DNA of 64,000 nt from JAGPUQ01 sp050250395 (lineage in GTDB: Bacteria; Pseudomonadota; Gammaproteobacteria; Pseudomonadales; Porticoccaceae), in NCBI GenBank assembly GCA_050250395.1, contig JBFWOQ010000001.1, positions 62,001-126,000 on the forward strand. Reading direction: 5' to 3'. Shown here in pieces: positions 15,578 to 24,338 of this stretch (its first letter is position 1; each line of letters begins with the position of its first letter). The notes under the pieces are model-generated. The model saw only the letters and a program-made list of their open reading frames with translations. It was not told where the DNA came from and searched no databases. The position numbers and the translations under genes were made by a program.

Positions 15578-17911
15578 ATGCCATCGCGCGCGCTGCGCAT
15601 TGTGCGGCTCCTCGCCCATCTGACCTGTGCCGCCGTCGGCGGTACGCTCATCGTGCTGGCCGCGCTGTATTTGTACCTTAGCCCGAAGTTGCCTTCGGTG
15701 GAAGTGCTTCGAACGGCAAAATTCCAAACCCCGATGCGACTTTACTCACAAGACTTGAAGCTTATTGGAGAATATGGGGAGCAGCGGCGACAACCGATCG
15801 GATTCGAGGCAATACCGCCCCTGTTCATCAAGGCGCTGCTCGCCGCCGAGGACGACCAGTTCTACAGCCACATCGGGGTAAATCCCAATGGCCTGGCCAG
15901 AGCCGCGTTCGAACTGCTCCGCACCGGCAGCATACAATCCGGCGGCAGCACCATCACCATGCAGGTGGCACGCAATTTTTTCCTCACCAAGGAACAGACA
16001 TTTGTCAGAAAATTCAACGAGATATTGCTCGCTCTTCGCATCGAGCGTCATCTCGACAAGAATGCCATACTGACTCTTTACTGCAACAAGATATTTCTCG
16101 GCAATCGCGCCTACGGCATCGCCGCCGCCGCCGAGGTTTATTTTGGCAAACCTCTGGCCGAGCTGACGCTACCGGATCTGGCCATGATCGCCGGCCTGCC
16201 AAAGGCGCCTTCCGCCTACAACCCGGCCAGCAATCCAGAGCGCGCGCGGGAACGCCGCGACTGGATCCTGGGACGCATGCTTCACCTCGGCCATATCGAC
16301 TTGAACACCTATCACACCGCGGTGGCAACGCCCGTCTCCGCGCGTATTTATCAGACCCAGCTGGACATCCCTGCCCCCTATGTCGCCGAAATGGCCCGCC
16401 GCGAAGTCTTCACCCGGTATGGCGAGAGCGCCTACACCGACGGTCTACGGGTGATAACCACCATTCGCAGCGACTGGCAACTGACCGCCGACAAGGCGGT
16501 AGCGGACGGCTTGGCCGAGTACGATCAACGCCACGGATACCGCGGCGCGGAAGCCCACATAGCCGACACCGGGCAGTGGCGGAACCAGGTGGCCGCGGTG
16601 CCGGTTATTCAGGGATTGATCCCGGCCGTGGTTACGCATGTGAAGCGCGCGGGCATCCGGGTAGCTCAAGGCGACGGAACCGAGTTGGACCTTTCTGGCA
16701 AGAATGGGCTGACACGCCGGATCACTGATTTTGCGGAGGTATTCCAGAGCGGCGACCTGATCCGGCTGCGCAGTGTCGGCAAGCGTTGGGAGTTGGCGCA
16801 GTTACCGCAGGCCCAGGCAACCCTGGTGGCGCTGGATCCCCTGGATGGCGCCATTCGCGCCTTGGCGGGCGGCTTTGATTTTGGCGCCAGCCACTTCAAC
16901 CGGGCGACCCAGGCGCGCCGTCAACCAGGCTCGAGCTTCAAGCCGTTCATCTATGCCAGCGCGCTCGAGCGTGGCTTTACCGCCGCATCCATCTTCCATG
17001 ACGCCCCTATCGTATTCAACGACCCCTCCCGAGAGGAGCCCTGGCGCCCGGAAAACGACAACGGTGAATTCTATGGTCCAATGCGGTTGCGCGAGGCGCT
17101 GTATCTCTCCCGGAACCTGGTATCCATTCGCGTACTTCAAGCCGTCGGCATCCACAACGCCCTCGACAGTCTGACGCGGTTCGGTTTCGACCCCTCGGAG
17201 CTGTCGCCCAACCTGTCGCTCGCGCTGGGCACCTCCACCTTCACGCCCCTGCAAATGGCGACCGGGTACGCGATTTTCGCCAACGGCGGGTACCGGGTAA
17301 CGCCCTACCTGATCGAGCGCATCGAGGACGCCAACGGGAACCCGCTGTTTACCGCCAATCCCGAGCGCGTATGTCCCGCCTGCGGCGAGCCAGGTGCGCA
17401 GAATGCGACCGCGGCGCCAGCGGCGCCGCAAGTGATGGACCCCCGGATTGCGTACATCATGGACTCGATGCTCAGGGATGTGATCCGCCGCGGCACCGGC
17501 ACCCGCGCCCTGCAACTCAAGCGGAGAGACATCGCAGGCAAGACCGGGACCACCAATGGCCCCCGCGACGCCTGGTTCTCGGGCTACAACCCAACCCTGG
17601 TGACGAGCGTTTGGTTCGGGTTCGACGACAATCGGGTGCTCGGCGCCAACGAATACGGCAGCACGGCGGCTTTGCCGATCTGGATGAACTTCATGGGCGC
17701 CGCGCTGGCCGGCACGGAGGAGGTTTACCGCCCCAGGCCTCCCGGAATCCTTACTGTGCGCATCGATCCGGATACCGGACTACGCGCCAATCCGGGTGGA
17801 CATACGTTCGATGAGGAGTTGTTTCTGGAGGAGTCCGCGCCGGGAGCCTTTGCGCCCGCGCCGGAGGCGGCCGGCAGCGATACCAGCCAAGTACCGGACG
17901 ATCTCCTGTGA
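15578..17911 (+). CDS. ponA: Penicillin-binding protein 1A (class A PBP)
   Basis: A bifunctional peptidoglycan synthase, anchored in the inner membrane, that polymerises glycan and cross-links peptides. It has 777 residues from the ATG at 15578: one membrane segment (about 10-35), a GT51 glycosyltransferase domain with EDDQFYSHIG and GGSTITMQVARNFF, an OB-like insert, and a transpeptidase domain with SxxK (GSSFKPF, Ser near 452), SxN (SRNL) and KTG (GKTGTTN). Low-complexity Ala/Pro residues end the chain. An in-frame TTG at 15518 could add 20 residues, but the ATG leads straight into the basic residues and membrane helix. It is convergent with cysQ, 7 nt away. Confidence 0.96.
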   Translation: MPSRALRIVRLLAHLTCAAVGGTLIVLAALYLYLSPKLPSVEVLRTAKFQTPMRLYSQDLKLIGEYGEQRRQPIGFEAIPPLFIKALLAAEDDQFYSHIGVNPNGLARAAFELLRTGSIQSGGSTITMQVARNFFLTKEQTFVRKFNEILLALRIERHLDKNAILTLYCNKIFLGNRAYGIAAAAEVYFGKPLAELTLPDLAMIAGLPKAPSAYNPASNPERARERRDWILGRMLHLGHIDLNTYHTAVATPVSARIYQTQLDIPAPYVAEMARREVFTRYGESAYTDGLRVITTIRSDWQLTADKAVADGLAEYDQRHGYRGAEAHIADTGQWRNQVAAVPVIQGLIPAVVTHVKRAGIRVAQGDGTELDLSGKNGLTRRITDFAEVFQSGDLIRLRSVGKRWELAQLPQAQATLVALDPLDGAIRALAGGFDFGASHFNRATQARRQPGSSFKPFIYASALERGFTAASIFHDAPIVFNDPSREEPWRPENDNGEFYGPMRLREALYLSRNLVSIRVLQAVGIHNALDSLTRFGFDPSELSPNLSLALGTSTFTPLQMATGYAIFANGGYRVTPYLIERIEDANGNPLFTANPERVCPACGEPGAQNATAAPAAPQVMDPRIAYIMDSMLRDVIRRGTGTRALQLKRRDIAGKTGTTNGPRDAWFSGYNPTLVTSVWFGFDDNRVLGANEYGSTAALPIWMNFMGAALAGTEEVYRPRPPGILTVRIDPDTGLRANPGGHTFDEELFLEESAPGAFAPAPEAAGSDTSQVPDDLL

Positions 17912-17918
17912 CGGCGGA

Positions 17919-18737
17919 TCAGCGATCCGCCAGCAGTTCCCGCCAAGGGTAACCTTGATCCCCGAGCACAAAGAAGTAGGGATTGAGCAGATCCGCTTTG
18001 GTGTTGTAGCGCAACGGACTCAGATCGGCCGCCAGCACCACACCTCCCGCCGCTTCCACCACCGCCTGCGCGGCCGCTGTATCCCATTCCGCCGTCAGCG
18101 CCAGGCGCGGGTAAATATCGGCACTGCCTTCCGCCACCAGACACAGCTTCAGGGAGCTGCCCATGTTGCGGGTTTCGATCTGCCCCACCCGTCGACCGAT
18201 CGCATCCAGCCACTGCGCCACGGTATCCGCGCCATGGCTGCGACTGGCCACCACGGTTACCGGCAAAGCCTCGCTCCCGCGCCCTTTCATGGAACGCGTA
18301 CGGATGTCCACGCACCCCTCGGCATCGAGGCGCCAGGCGCCTTTGCCCAACATTCCGGCGTAAACAATCTCGCGGACCGGGACGCTGACCACACCCAATA
18401 CCGGAACGCCGTCGTCGATCAGCGCGATGTTCACAGTAAATTCGCCGTTGCGCTTGATGAACTCCTTGGTACCGTCCAATGGGTCCACCAGCCAGTACCG
18501 TTTCCAACGCGCTCGCACTTCCCAGCCGGGATCGACCGACTCTTCCGACAACACGGGAATTTCCGGCGTCAATTTCGCCAAGCCTGCCATCAATACCCGG
18601 TGTGCTGCCAGATCGGCCTCCGTCAGGGGGCTCGAATCGTTCTTTTGCTGCTCACCCAGGTCGGCGCGTTCGTATACCGCCAGGATCGCGTCGCCCGCGG
18701 CGCGCGCCAACTCGATCACCGCCTCGATTTCTACCAT
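17919..18737 (-). CDS. cysQ: 3'(2'),5'-bisphosphate nucleotidase
   Basis: Hydrolyses 3'-phosphoadenosine 5'-phosphate (PAP) to AMP, clearing a by-product of sulfate assimilation. The 272-residue protein belongs to the Li+-sensitive inositol monophosphatase-like fold, with metal-binding motifs EES, DPLDGTKEF and WDTAAAQAVVEAAGG. The start at 18737 (MVEIEAVIELAR) has GGGAG 6 nt upstream. nudE lies just upstream on the same strand, and the cysQ-nudE-HAD-hslR-hslO neighbourhood matches Pseudomonas. Confidence 0.96.
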   Translation of the reverse strand: MVEIEAVIELARAAGDAILAVYERADLGEQQKNDSSPLTEADLAAHRVLMAGLAKLTPEIPVLSEESVDPGWEVRARWKRYWLVDPLDGTKEFIKRNGEFTVNIALIDDGVPVLGVVSVPVREIVYAGMLGKGAWRLDAEGCVDIRTRSMKGRGSEALPVTVVASRSHGADTVAQWLDAIGRRVGQIETRNMGSSLKLCLVAEGSADIYPRLALTAEWDTAAAQAVVEAAGGVVLAADLSPLRYNTKADLLNPYFFVLGDQGYPWRELLADR

Positions 18738-18762
18738 GACAAACTCCCGGTTGAGCCGGCGT

Positions 18763-19314
18763 TCAGCGATCGCGCGCGGCGAGATGGTCGCGCGCCAAGG
18801 CCAGCGCGCTGATGGAAATGGCATCGTTGACGTCGTCCCGGGCGAGCAACTCGCTCAGTCGCGCCAGCGGCCAATACATGGTTGCCAAGGGTTCGGGTTC
18901 GTCGCCGGGGAGCGACTCGGCGTAGAGCTCCTCCGCCAGCACGATATCCAGCTGGCGCTCCATGTAAAACGGATTCAGATAGATACGTTTGAGCGCGCTC
19001 AGGCGACGCGCGCCGTGTCCGGCTTCTTCTTTCAATTCGCGGTCGGCGGCGACCAGCACATCCTCGCCCGGATCGACCGCGCCCTTGGGCAAACCCCAGT
19101 GGTACCTATTGCTGCCCGCACCGTATTCCCGTACCAGCAGAATTTCGCCGCCAGCGGTCAAGGGCACCACCACCACCGCGCCGTAACCCGCGCCACTCAG
19201 GCGTTCGTAGATCCGCTCGACGCCATTGGAGAACCGCAGATCCAGTTGCTCGACGCGAAACAAACGGGAGCGCGCGACAATTCTGCGCTTCAATATCGTA
19301 GGCGGGGTGGGCAT
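18763..19314 (-). CDS. nudE: ADP compounds hydrolase NudE (Nudix)
   Basis: A Nudix hydrolase that cleaves ADP-ribose, Ap3A and NADH to AMP. The Nudix box runs G-x5-E-x7-REL-x-EEAGH, in GAVDPGEDVLVAADRELKEE, near residue 80. The start at 19314 (MPTPPTILKRR) has GAGGA just upstream; an in-frame TTG at 19329 is less likely. Length from 19314 is 183 residues, as in E. coli NudE. It is divergent from the HAD gene with 39 nt between the two starts. Confidence 0.95.
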   Translation of the reverse strand: MPTPPTILKRRIVARSRLFRVEQLDLRFSNGVERIYERLSGAGYGAVVVVPLTAGGEILLVREYGAGSNRYHWGLPKGAVDPGEDVLVAADRELKEEAGHGARRLSALKRIYLNPFYMERQLDIVLAEELYAESLPGDEPEPLATMYWPLARLSELLARDDVNDAISISALALARDHLAARDR

Positions 19315-19353
19315 ACTTCCTCGGGCCAAGTACAGCGCGGAGCATTATGTTTG

Positions 19354-20010
19354 ATGATCGACTGGAGCGCTATCGACACCGTTCTGCTCGATATGGACGG
19401 CACCCTGCTCGACCTCCATTTCGACAACCACTTCTGGCAGCACCATCTGCCGCGGCGTTTCGCTGAGCACCACGGGCTCGATCCCGAGGCCAGCATGCGC
19501 GAACTGCACGCGCGGTTCGAGCGTGAACAGCACCGCCTGCAATGGTATTGCACCGACTACTGGTCGGCGCAGCTCGGGCTCGACGTGACCACCCTGAAGC
19601 GCGAAGTCGCCCACCTGATCGCCGAACGTCCCCGCGCCGGCGCGTTGCTGGAACAGCTGGGCGCGCGTGGGCGTCGCCGGATCCTCGTCACCAATGCCCA
19701 TCGCGACAGCCTGAACCTGAAGCTGAGCCGCACCCTGATCGGCGCCGGGCTCGATCGCATGATTTCTTCCCACGACTACGGCATGCCCAAGGAAGACCCG
19801 GCGTTCTGGCACCGCCTTGCCGCCGACCTGAGTTTCGACCCACTGCGCACCCTGTTTATCGACGACAGCGAGCCGGTACTGGATGCTGCCCGCGCGTACG
19901 GCATCGCCCACCTGCTGTGCATCAGTCAGCCCGACAGTCGGCGCGGCCATCGCGAGCAACTACGTTTCCCGGCGCTCGCCGATTTCGACGACATTCTTCC
20001 GGTCATTTGA
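19354..20010 (+). CDS. yrfG: HAD-family GMP/IMP nucleotidase-like phosphatase (YrfG-type)
   Basis: A 218-residue haloacid dehalogenase-fold phosphatase. Motif I is LLDMDGTLLD (Asp nucleophile and acid/base), motif II is the Thr of LVTNAH, motif III the Lys of GMPKEDPAFW, and motif IV is FIDDSEPV. E. coli YrfG dephosphorylates GMP and IMP, and the same position next to nudE and hslR supports orthology. The ATG at 19354 begins MIDWSAIDTVLLDMDG; a long upstream read-through frame on this strand is the antisense of nudE and cysQ. The stop overlaps the hslR start by 1 nt (TGATG). Confidence 0.9.
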   Translation: MIDWSAIDTVLLDMDGTLLDLHFDNHFWQHHLPRRFAEHHGLDPEASMRELHARFEREQHRLQWYCTDYWSAQLGLDVTTLKREVAHLIAERPRAGALLEQLGARGRRRILVTNAHRDSLNLKLSRTLIGAGLDRMISSHDYGMPKEDPAFWHRLAADLSFDPLRTLFIDDSEPVLDAARAYGIAHLLCISQPDSRRGHREQLRFPALADFDDILPVI

Positions 20011-20420
20011 TGGCGATGGAGGCGATTGCCCGCGTAAGACTCGACAAATGGCTGTGGGCGGCGCGCTTTTTCAAGACCCGCAGCCTGGCGAAAGCCGCCA
20101 TCGAGGGTGGCAAGGTGCAGATCGCCGGTCAACGGGCCAAACCCAGCAAGGAAATCGAACCGGGAATCACCCTCACCATCCACCAGGGCCGAGATGAAAA
20201 AACCGTGGTGGTGACCGCCTTGTCCGAGCAGCGCCGGGGTGCGACCGAAGCCGCGCTGTTGTATGCCGAAACCCCCGAAAGCCTGGTCAAGCGCGAACAG
20301 CAAACCGTTGCCCGCCGCGCCGCACGCGCAGGCGTGCAGTATCCGGACGCACGCCCGAGCAAAAAGCAGCGTCGTCAGATCACCAAGTGCCGCGACCTCG
20401 ATTTTTCAAACCCCGAATGA
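20010..20420 (+). CDS. hslR: Heat shock protein 15 (ribosome-associated, S4 domain)
   Basis: Hsp15 binds 50S subunits carrying a stalled nascent chain with peptidyl-tRNA and helps recycling. The 136-residue protein has the S4 RNA-binding domain VRLDKWLWAARFFKTRSLA followed by GKVQIAGQRAKPSKEI, and a basic C-terminal tail (KKQRRQITK). It starts by TGATG coupling with the HAD gene and precedes hslO by 10 nt, forming the hslR-hslO heat-shock pair. Length matches E. coli (133). Confidence 0.95.
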   Translation: MAMEAIARVRLDKWLWAARFFKTRSLAKAAIEGGKVQIAGQRAKPSKEIEPGITLTIHQGRDEKTVVVTALSEQRRGATEAALLYAETPESLVKREQQTVARRAARAGVQYPDARPSKKQRRQITKCRDLDFSNPE

Positions 20421-20430
20421 AATCTCCCGC

Positions 20431-21321
20431 ATGACACGACCTGCGCCGATCGCTCCCAACGACATCCACCAGCGTTTTCTGTTCGAGGACTATGACATCC
20501 GCGGGGAGATCGTATCGCTGCGCGAGTCCACCGCCGCGGTGTATCGCCACAATCCCTATCCGGCGCTGCTGCAAACCCACCTCGGCGAGTTTCTCGCGGC
20601 GGCCGCACTGATCAGCACCAATCTGAAGACCGCCGGCACGCTCACGGTACAGGCACGGGGCGATGGACCCGTTCCCCTGTTGATGGCCGAGTGCAGCGAT
20701 CGCCAAAATCTGCGCGCCATCGCACGCATGCCCGATCCAGGCGCAGCACTCAGTGACGATCTGCGCCAACTGGCGGGATCTGGCCATCTGAGCATCACCC
20801 TGGCCGTGCCGGGGCGCGAGCGCCATCAGGGCATGGTGCCGCTGGAGCACCCACGCCTCGCCGCCTGTCTCTCGGACTATTTCGCCCGCTCCGAGCAACT
20901 GCCGACCCGTCTGTGGCTGGCCGCCGATACCGGAGCGGCCGCGGGCCTGCTGCTGCAGGCACTCCCGACCCAGCGCCAGACCCTCGCCGAGCGCGAACGT
21001 TGCTGGGAGCATCTGACCGCGCTGGCCGACACCCTCACTGCCGACGAGCAACTGACCTTCGGCCACCATGCACAGCTGCACCGACTGTTTCATGGCGAAC
21101 AAGTACGTCTCTACGACCCCACACCGCTGCGGTTCGCGTGCAGCTGTTCGCGGGAGCGTATCGGCAGCTCCATCGTTGCCCTGGGACCGGAAACGGTGCG
21201 CGAGCTGCTGGCCAGTTCGCCGCTCCTGTCAACCCAGTGCCAGTTCTGCCACCAGCACTACGACTTTACCGCGGCCCAGCTATCCGCAGCGGTGCTCGGC
21301 GCGGATCCCACGCTGCACTGA
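20431..21321 (+). CDS. hslO: Hsp33 redox-regulated chaperone
   Basis: Hsp33 is a holdase chaperone switched on by oxidation when its zinc-binding cysteines form disulfides. The 296-residue protein ends with the redox switch as CxC (CSC in RFACSCSRERI) and CxxC (CQFC near residue 270). The N-terminal core motif VQARGDGPVPLLMAEC fits the family. The ATG at 20431 is the first family-like start after the hslR stop. It is followed by pckA after a promoter-containing spacer. Confidence 0.95.
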   Translation: MTRPAPIAPNDIHQRFLFEDYDIRGEIVSLRESTAAVYRHNPYPALLQTHLGEFLAAAALISTNLKTAGTLTVQARGDGPVPLLMAECSDRQNLRAIARMPDPGAALSDDLRQLAGSGHLSITLAVPGRERHQGMVPLEHPRLAACLSDYFARSEQLPTRLWLAADTGAAAGLLLQALPTQRQTLAERERCWEHLTALADTLTADEQLTFGHHAQLHRLFHGEQVRLYDPTPLRFACSCSRERIGSSIVALGPETVRELLASSPLLSTQCQFCHQHYDFTAAQLSAAVLGADPTLH

Positions 21322-21390
21322 CTCCGACCACCAGGCGCGAGACGCCGGAACCGCAGCCAACCACCGCCGCACCGGCCCTACGCCCGCCTG

Positions 21391-21417
21391 TTGCCACCGG
21401 AGTTTTTTTTGCATAAT
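21391..21417 (+). promoter_or_regulatory. Candidate pckA promoter
   Basis: TTGCCA (21391-21396) and CATAAT (21412-21417) are separated by 15 nt, shorter than ideal, with a T-tract between them. The pckA GTG start is 31 nt downstream of the -10. By eye only. Confidence 0.38.
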
Positions 21418-21447
21418 TGGCGCCCCCACGCCCACACGAGTGCCCCA

Positions 21448-23034
21448 GTGACCCAGCGACAAGACCTCCCGAAGACCCGGGCCGAACCAGCTGCGGTCAA
21501 TGTGCACGCCGATCTGAGTACGGCCGAGTTGATTGAGCTGGCTCTACAGCGGGGGGAGGGAGTCCTGACTCATAGCGGCGCGCTGCTGACCACCACCGGG
21601 CGCCATACCGGACGCTCGCCCGCCGATCGATTTATTGTGGAAGAACCCAGCACCAGCGAAGACATTGCCTGGGGCCCGGTCAACCGCCCCTTTGCCGCCG
21701 AGCGCTTCGACGCGCTCTGGAGCCGGGTTGAAGCCCACCTGGCGGAGGGCGACCGTTTTACTTCCGAGCTCCATGTCGGCCAGGATCCTGAACATTACCT
21801 GCCGATCCGGGTCACCACCGAGACCGCCTGGCACAGCCTGTTCGCGCGCAACATGTTCATCCGGCCGCCGCGCTTCAACCCGTCCGGCAAGGAACCCTGG
21901 AGAGTGCTGCACGCGGCCAGCTTCGTGTGCGACCCGCACCGCGATGGCACCACCAGCGCAGGCGCGGTCATCATTCATTTTGCGCAGCGCAAACTGTTGA
22001 TCGCCGGCATGCGCTACGCGGGCGAGCTGAAAAAAGGCATGTTTTCCGTGCAGAACTTCCTGCTGCCCGAGAAGGACGTGCTGCCCATGCATTGCGCGGC
22101 CAATGTCGGCGAAGCCGGCGATGTCACCCTGTTTTTCGGCCTGTCGGGCACCGGCAAGACGACGCTTTCCGCCGATCCCGACCGCTACCTGATCGGCGAC
22201 GATGAACACGGGTGGACCGAGGGCGCGGTCTTCAACCTGGAAGGTGGGTGTTACGCCAAGACAATCGACCTGAGCCACGAAAACGAGCCCGTGATCTGGG
22301 ACGCCATCCGGTTTGGCGCCATCGTCGAAAACGTGATGGTTGGAAAACACCGGATTCCGGACTACAGCGACACCTCCCTGACCGAGAACGGTCGCTGCAG
22401 CTACCCGCTGGAACACGTCGCGATGCGCTGTGTACCCAACCGGGCGGGCGAGCCCGGTCACATCATCTTCCTCACCTGCGATGTCACGGGCGTGTTGCCG
22501 CCGGTTTCGGTGTTGTCCAGGGAAGGTGCCGCCTACCACTTCCTGAGCGGCTATACGGCCCGGGTTGGCTCCACCGAACTGGGGAGCGAGGCGGGCATCA
22601 ACCCCACCTTTTCCACCTGCTTCGGCGCTCCCTTCATGCCCCGGCCGGCGGGCGTCTACGCCGAACTGCTGATGAAACGCGCCGAGAGCTTCGGCAGCCA
22701 GGTGTACCTGGTGAATACCGGCTGGACGGGTGGTTCCGGAGGCACCGGGGGCGCCGGCAAGCGTTTTCCAATCCCGGTGACCCGCGCCGTGGTCGCAGCC
22801 ATCCAGAGCGGCGCACTGGACGACGTGGAAACCGTCAATCTGCCGTTGCTGAATCTCGCCGTGCCGCGTCATGTGCCCGGAGTCGACGACCACTACCTGA
22901 TCCCGCGCAACACCTGGGCCGATCCCGCAGCCTACGACGAACAGGCGCGCAAACTCGCGGCCTTGTTTATCGAGAACTTCAAACGCTTCGATGTCGCAAC
23001 CGCCATTGTGGCCGCCGGTCCCCGCCTCGACTGA
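21448..23034 (+). CDS. pckA: Phosphoenolpyruvate carboxykinase (ATP)
   Basis: Makes PEP from oxaloacetate with ATP, the first committed step of gluconeogenesis. The 528-residue enzyme carries the P-loop FFGLSGTGKTTLSADP (near 231), kinase-2 LIGDDEHGW, the oxaloacetate-site segment GMRYAGELKKGMFSV and the C-terminal NTGWTGG loop. I chose the GTG at 21448 because MTQRQDLPK resembles the Pseudomonas N-terminus and GAG lies 8 nt upstream. The TTG at 21391 falls in the likely promoter. A Gly-rich insertion (GGSGGTGGAGKRF) lengthens the loop after NTGW. It is convergent with hemY. Confidence 0.97.
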   Translation: MTQRQDLPKTRAEPAAVNVHADLSTAELIELALQRGEGVLTHSGALLTTTGRHTGRSPADRFIVEEPSTSEDIAWGPVNRPFAAERFDALWSRVEAHLAEGDRFTSELHVGQDPEHYLPIRVTTETAWHSLFARNMFIRPPRFNPSGKEPWRVLHAASFVCDPHRDGTTSAGAVIIHFAQRKLLIAGMRYAGELKKGMFSVQNFLLPEKDVLPMHCAANVGEAGDVTLFFGLSGTGKTTLSADPDRYLIGDDEHGWTEGAVFNLEGGCYAKTIDLSHENEPVIWDAIRFGAIVENVMVGKHRIPDYSDTSLTENGRCSYPLEHVAMRCVPNRAGEPGHIIFLTCDVTGVLPPVSVLSREGAAYHFLSGYTARVGSTELGSEAGINPTFSTCFGAPFMPRPAGVYAELLMKRAESFGSQVYLVNTGWTGGSGGTGGAGKRFPIPVTRAVVAAIQSGALDDVETVNLPLLNLAVPRHVPGVDDHYLIPRNTWADPAAYDEQARKLAALFIENFKRFDVATAIVAAGPRLD

Positions 23035-23117
23035 CCGTCGGATACTGCCTGCGGCTTGAATGGACGGAGTTGCGACGCCTTGGCTGGCAGGCAGAGACGA
23101 CGGCACCATGAACCCGG

Positions 23118-24338
23118 TCAGACCTTGCTGACTTGCGCCAGACAGCCCTGCAGCCCGCGGCGATAGCAGCCCGCCGCGCCGGCTTGGTCGCCGAGCCCGG
23201 TCAATACTTCCGCCAGCTCGGCCTGGATTTCCGGTCGGTCAGCCAGGCGTAACGCGCGCTCCAGATAGTCCCGTCCCTTACCCCAGATTCCCAGACGCCG
23301 GCAGAGCTGGCCCAGGGCCAGCAACAGTTGCCACGACTCGCCCTGTCGACGCAACCAGGCTTCCGCGACGCCCAGATGGCGGGGCAGTTCCGCAAGCGCA
23401 ACCCGGGACCAATCCAGCACCAGATCCGGCTCCCAGTTCCGCTCCAGGTGTCGGCGCAACTCCACCTCCGCGGCGGCGGAATCGCCAAGCCTGGCAAGCG
23501 TCCCGGCATGGGACCGCAGGCATTCGCCCCGATGCCGATACTCGCGCGGTATCCGCTTCCACAACTCGGCCAGTGCGGCCTGCCGTTGCTGCGGGGACTC
23601 GTCGTCGGTAGCGACAGAAAATCCTTTCAGCAAGCCGGCATATATCTGCGGCTCCAACGCGGCCAGTGCGTCGGGCGAGGCTACCCGGGCGCGCCGCAAT
23701 CCCGGCAACAATCCGGCCAACCCGTCCCAGTCCTGTTGCCGGAGCAGACACTCCTGCAAGCAGGCCAGCAAACCGGGATGATCGGCATGCACAGCCAGCG
23801 CCGCCCGCAACTGCTCCACAGCGCGCGGTTCATCGCCACCGCGGACCGCCAGACGGGCACGCATCAGCGCCAGCGCGGCGTTGTCTTCGGGCACTTCGCG
23901 CGCGGCCGCAACCAGAAGCTCCTCAGCCTCGGCCTGCTGACCCAGACGCACCGCCGCATCCGCGGCCAGGACATAGTTGAGCCCGGGAATTTCCGAGCGC
24001 GGCGCCGACTCCACCAGGGCGCTGCGGGCGCGCGCCCAATGCCCTTCGTAAAAGTCGGCAAGCGCCACCATGACTGCGCGCCGGTTGCGCTCCGCCTTGC
24101 GGCTGCGCTGCCTGCGCCAGGCGTTCCGTCCCGGCTGCGTCAATCCCTGCCACAGCCACTTCAATCCGCACCACCCGAGCACAATGACGACCAGCAGCAA
24201 TGCAGTGAGCCAGAGACTGAACTGAACCATCCGATCGCCGATCACGATCAGGATGTAGCCACGCGCATAGTCAAGGCCCCAGAAAATAAGGCCACCCGCC
24301 AACAGCATGGCCGCGAACAGGAGTAACGCCTTTCTCAT
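23118..24338 (-). CDS. hemY: HemY-like membrane TPR protein of the hem operon
   Basis: The proteobacterial HemY found at the end of hemCDXY operons, not the oxygen-dependent protoporphyrinogen oxidase of the same name. The 406-residue protein has two N-terminal membrane helices (about 4-24 and 40-62) followed by tetratricopeptide repeats (for example YLERALRLADRPEIQAELAE). The family has been tied to coordination of haem synthesis, but its biochemical role is not settled. The start overlaps the hemX stop by 4 nt (ATGA). Confidence 0.93.
   Translation of the reverse strand: MRKALLLFAAMLLAGGLIFWGLDYARGYILIVIGDRMVQFSLWLTALLLVVIVLGWCGLKWLWQGLTQPGRNAWRRQRSRKAERNRRAVMVALADFYEGHWARARSALVESAPRSEIPGLNYVLAADAAVRLGQQAEAEELLVAAAREVPEDNAALALMRARLAVRGGDEPRAVEQLRAALAVHADHPGLLACLQECLLRQQDWDGLAGLLPGLRRARVASPDALAALEPQIYAGLLKGFSVATDDESPQQRQAALAELWKRIPREYRHRGECLRSHAGTLARLGDSAAAEVELRRHLERNWEPDLVLDWSRVALAELPRHLGVAEAWLRRQGESWQLLLALGQLCRRLGIWGKGRDYLERALRLADRPEIQAELAEVLTGLGDQAGAAGCYRRGLQGCLAQVSKV

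Noticed and set aside
18427..19353. A long N-terminal extension of the HAD phosphatase gene
   Set aside because: It is antisense to cysQ and nudE; the HAD motif DMDGT needs only about 13 residues before it.
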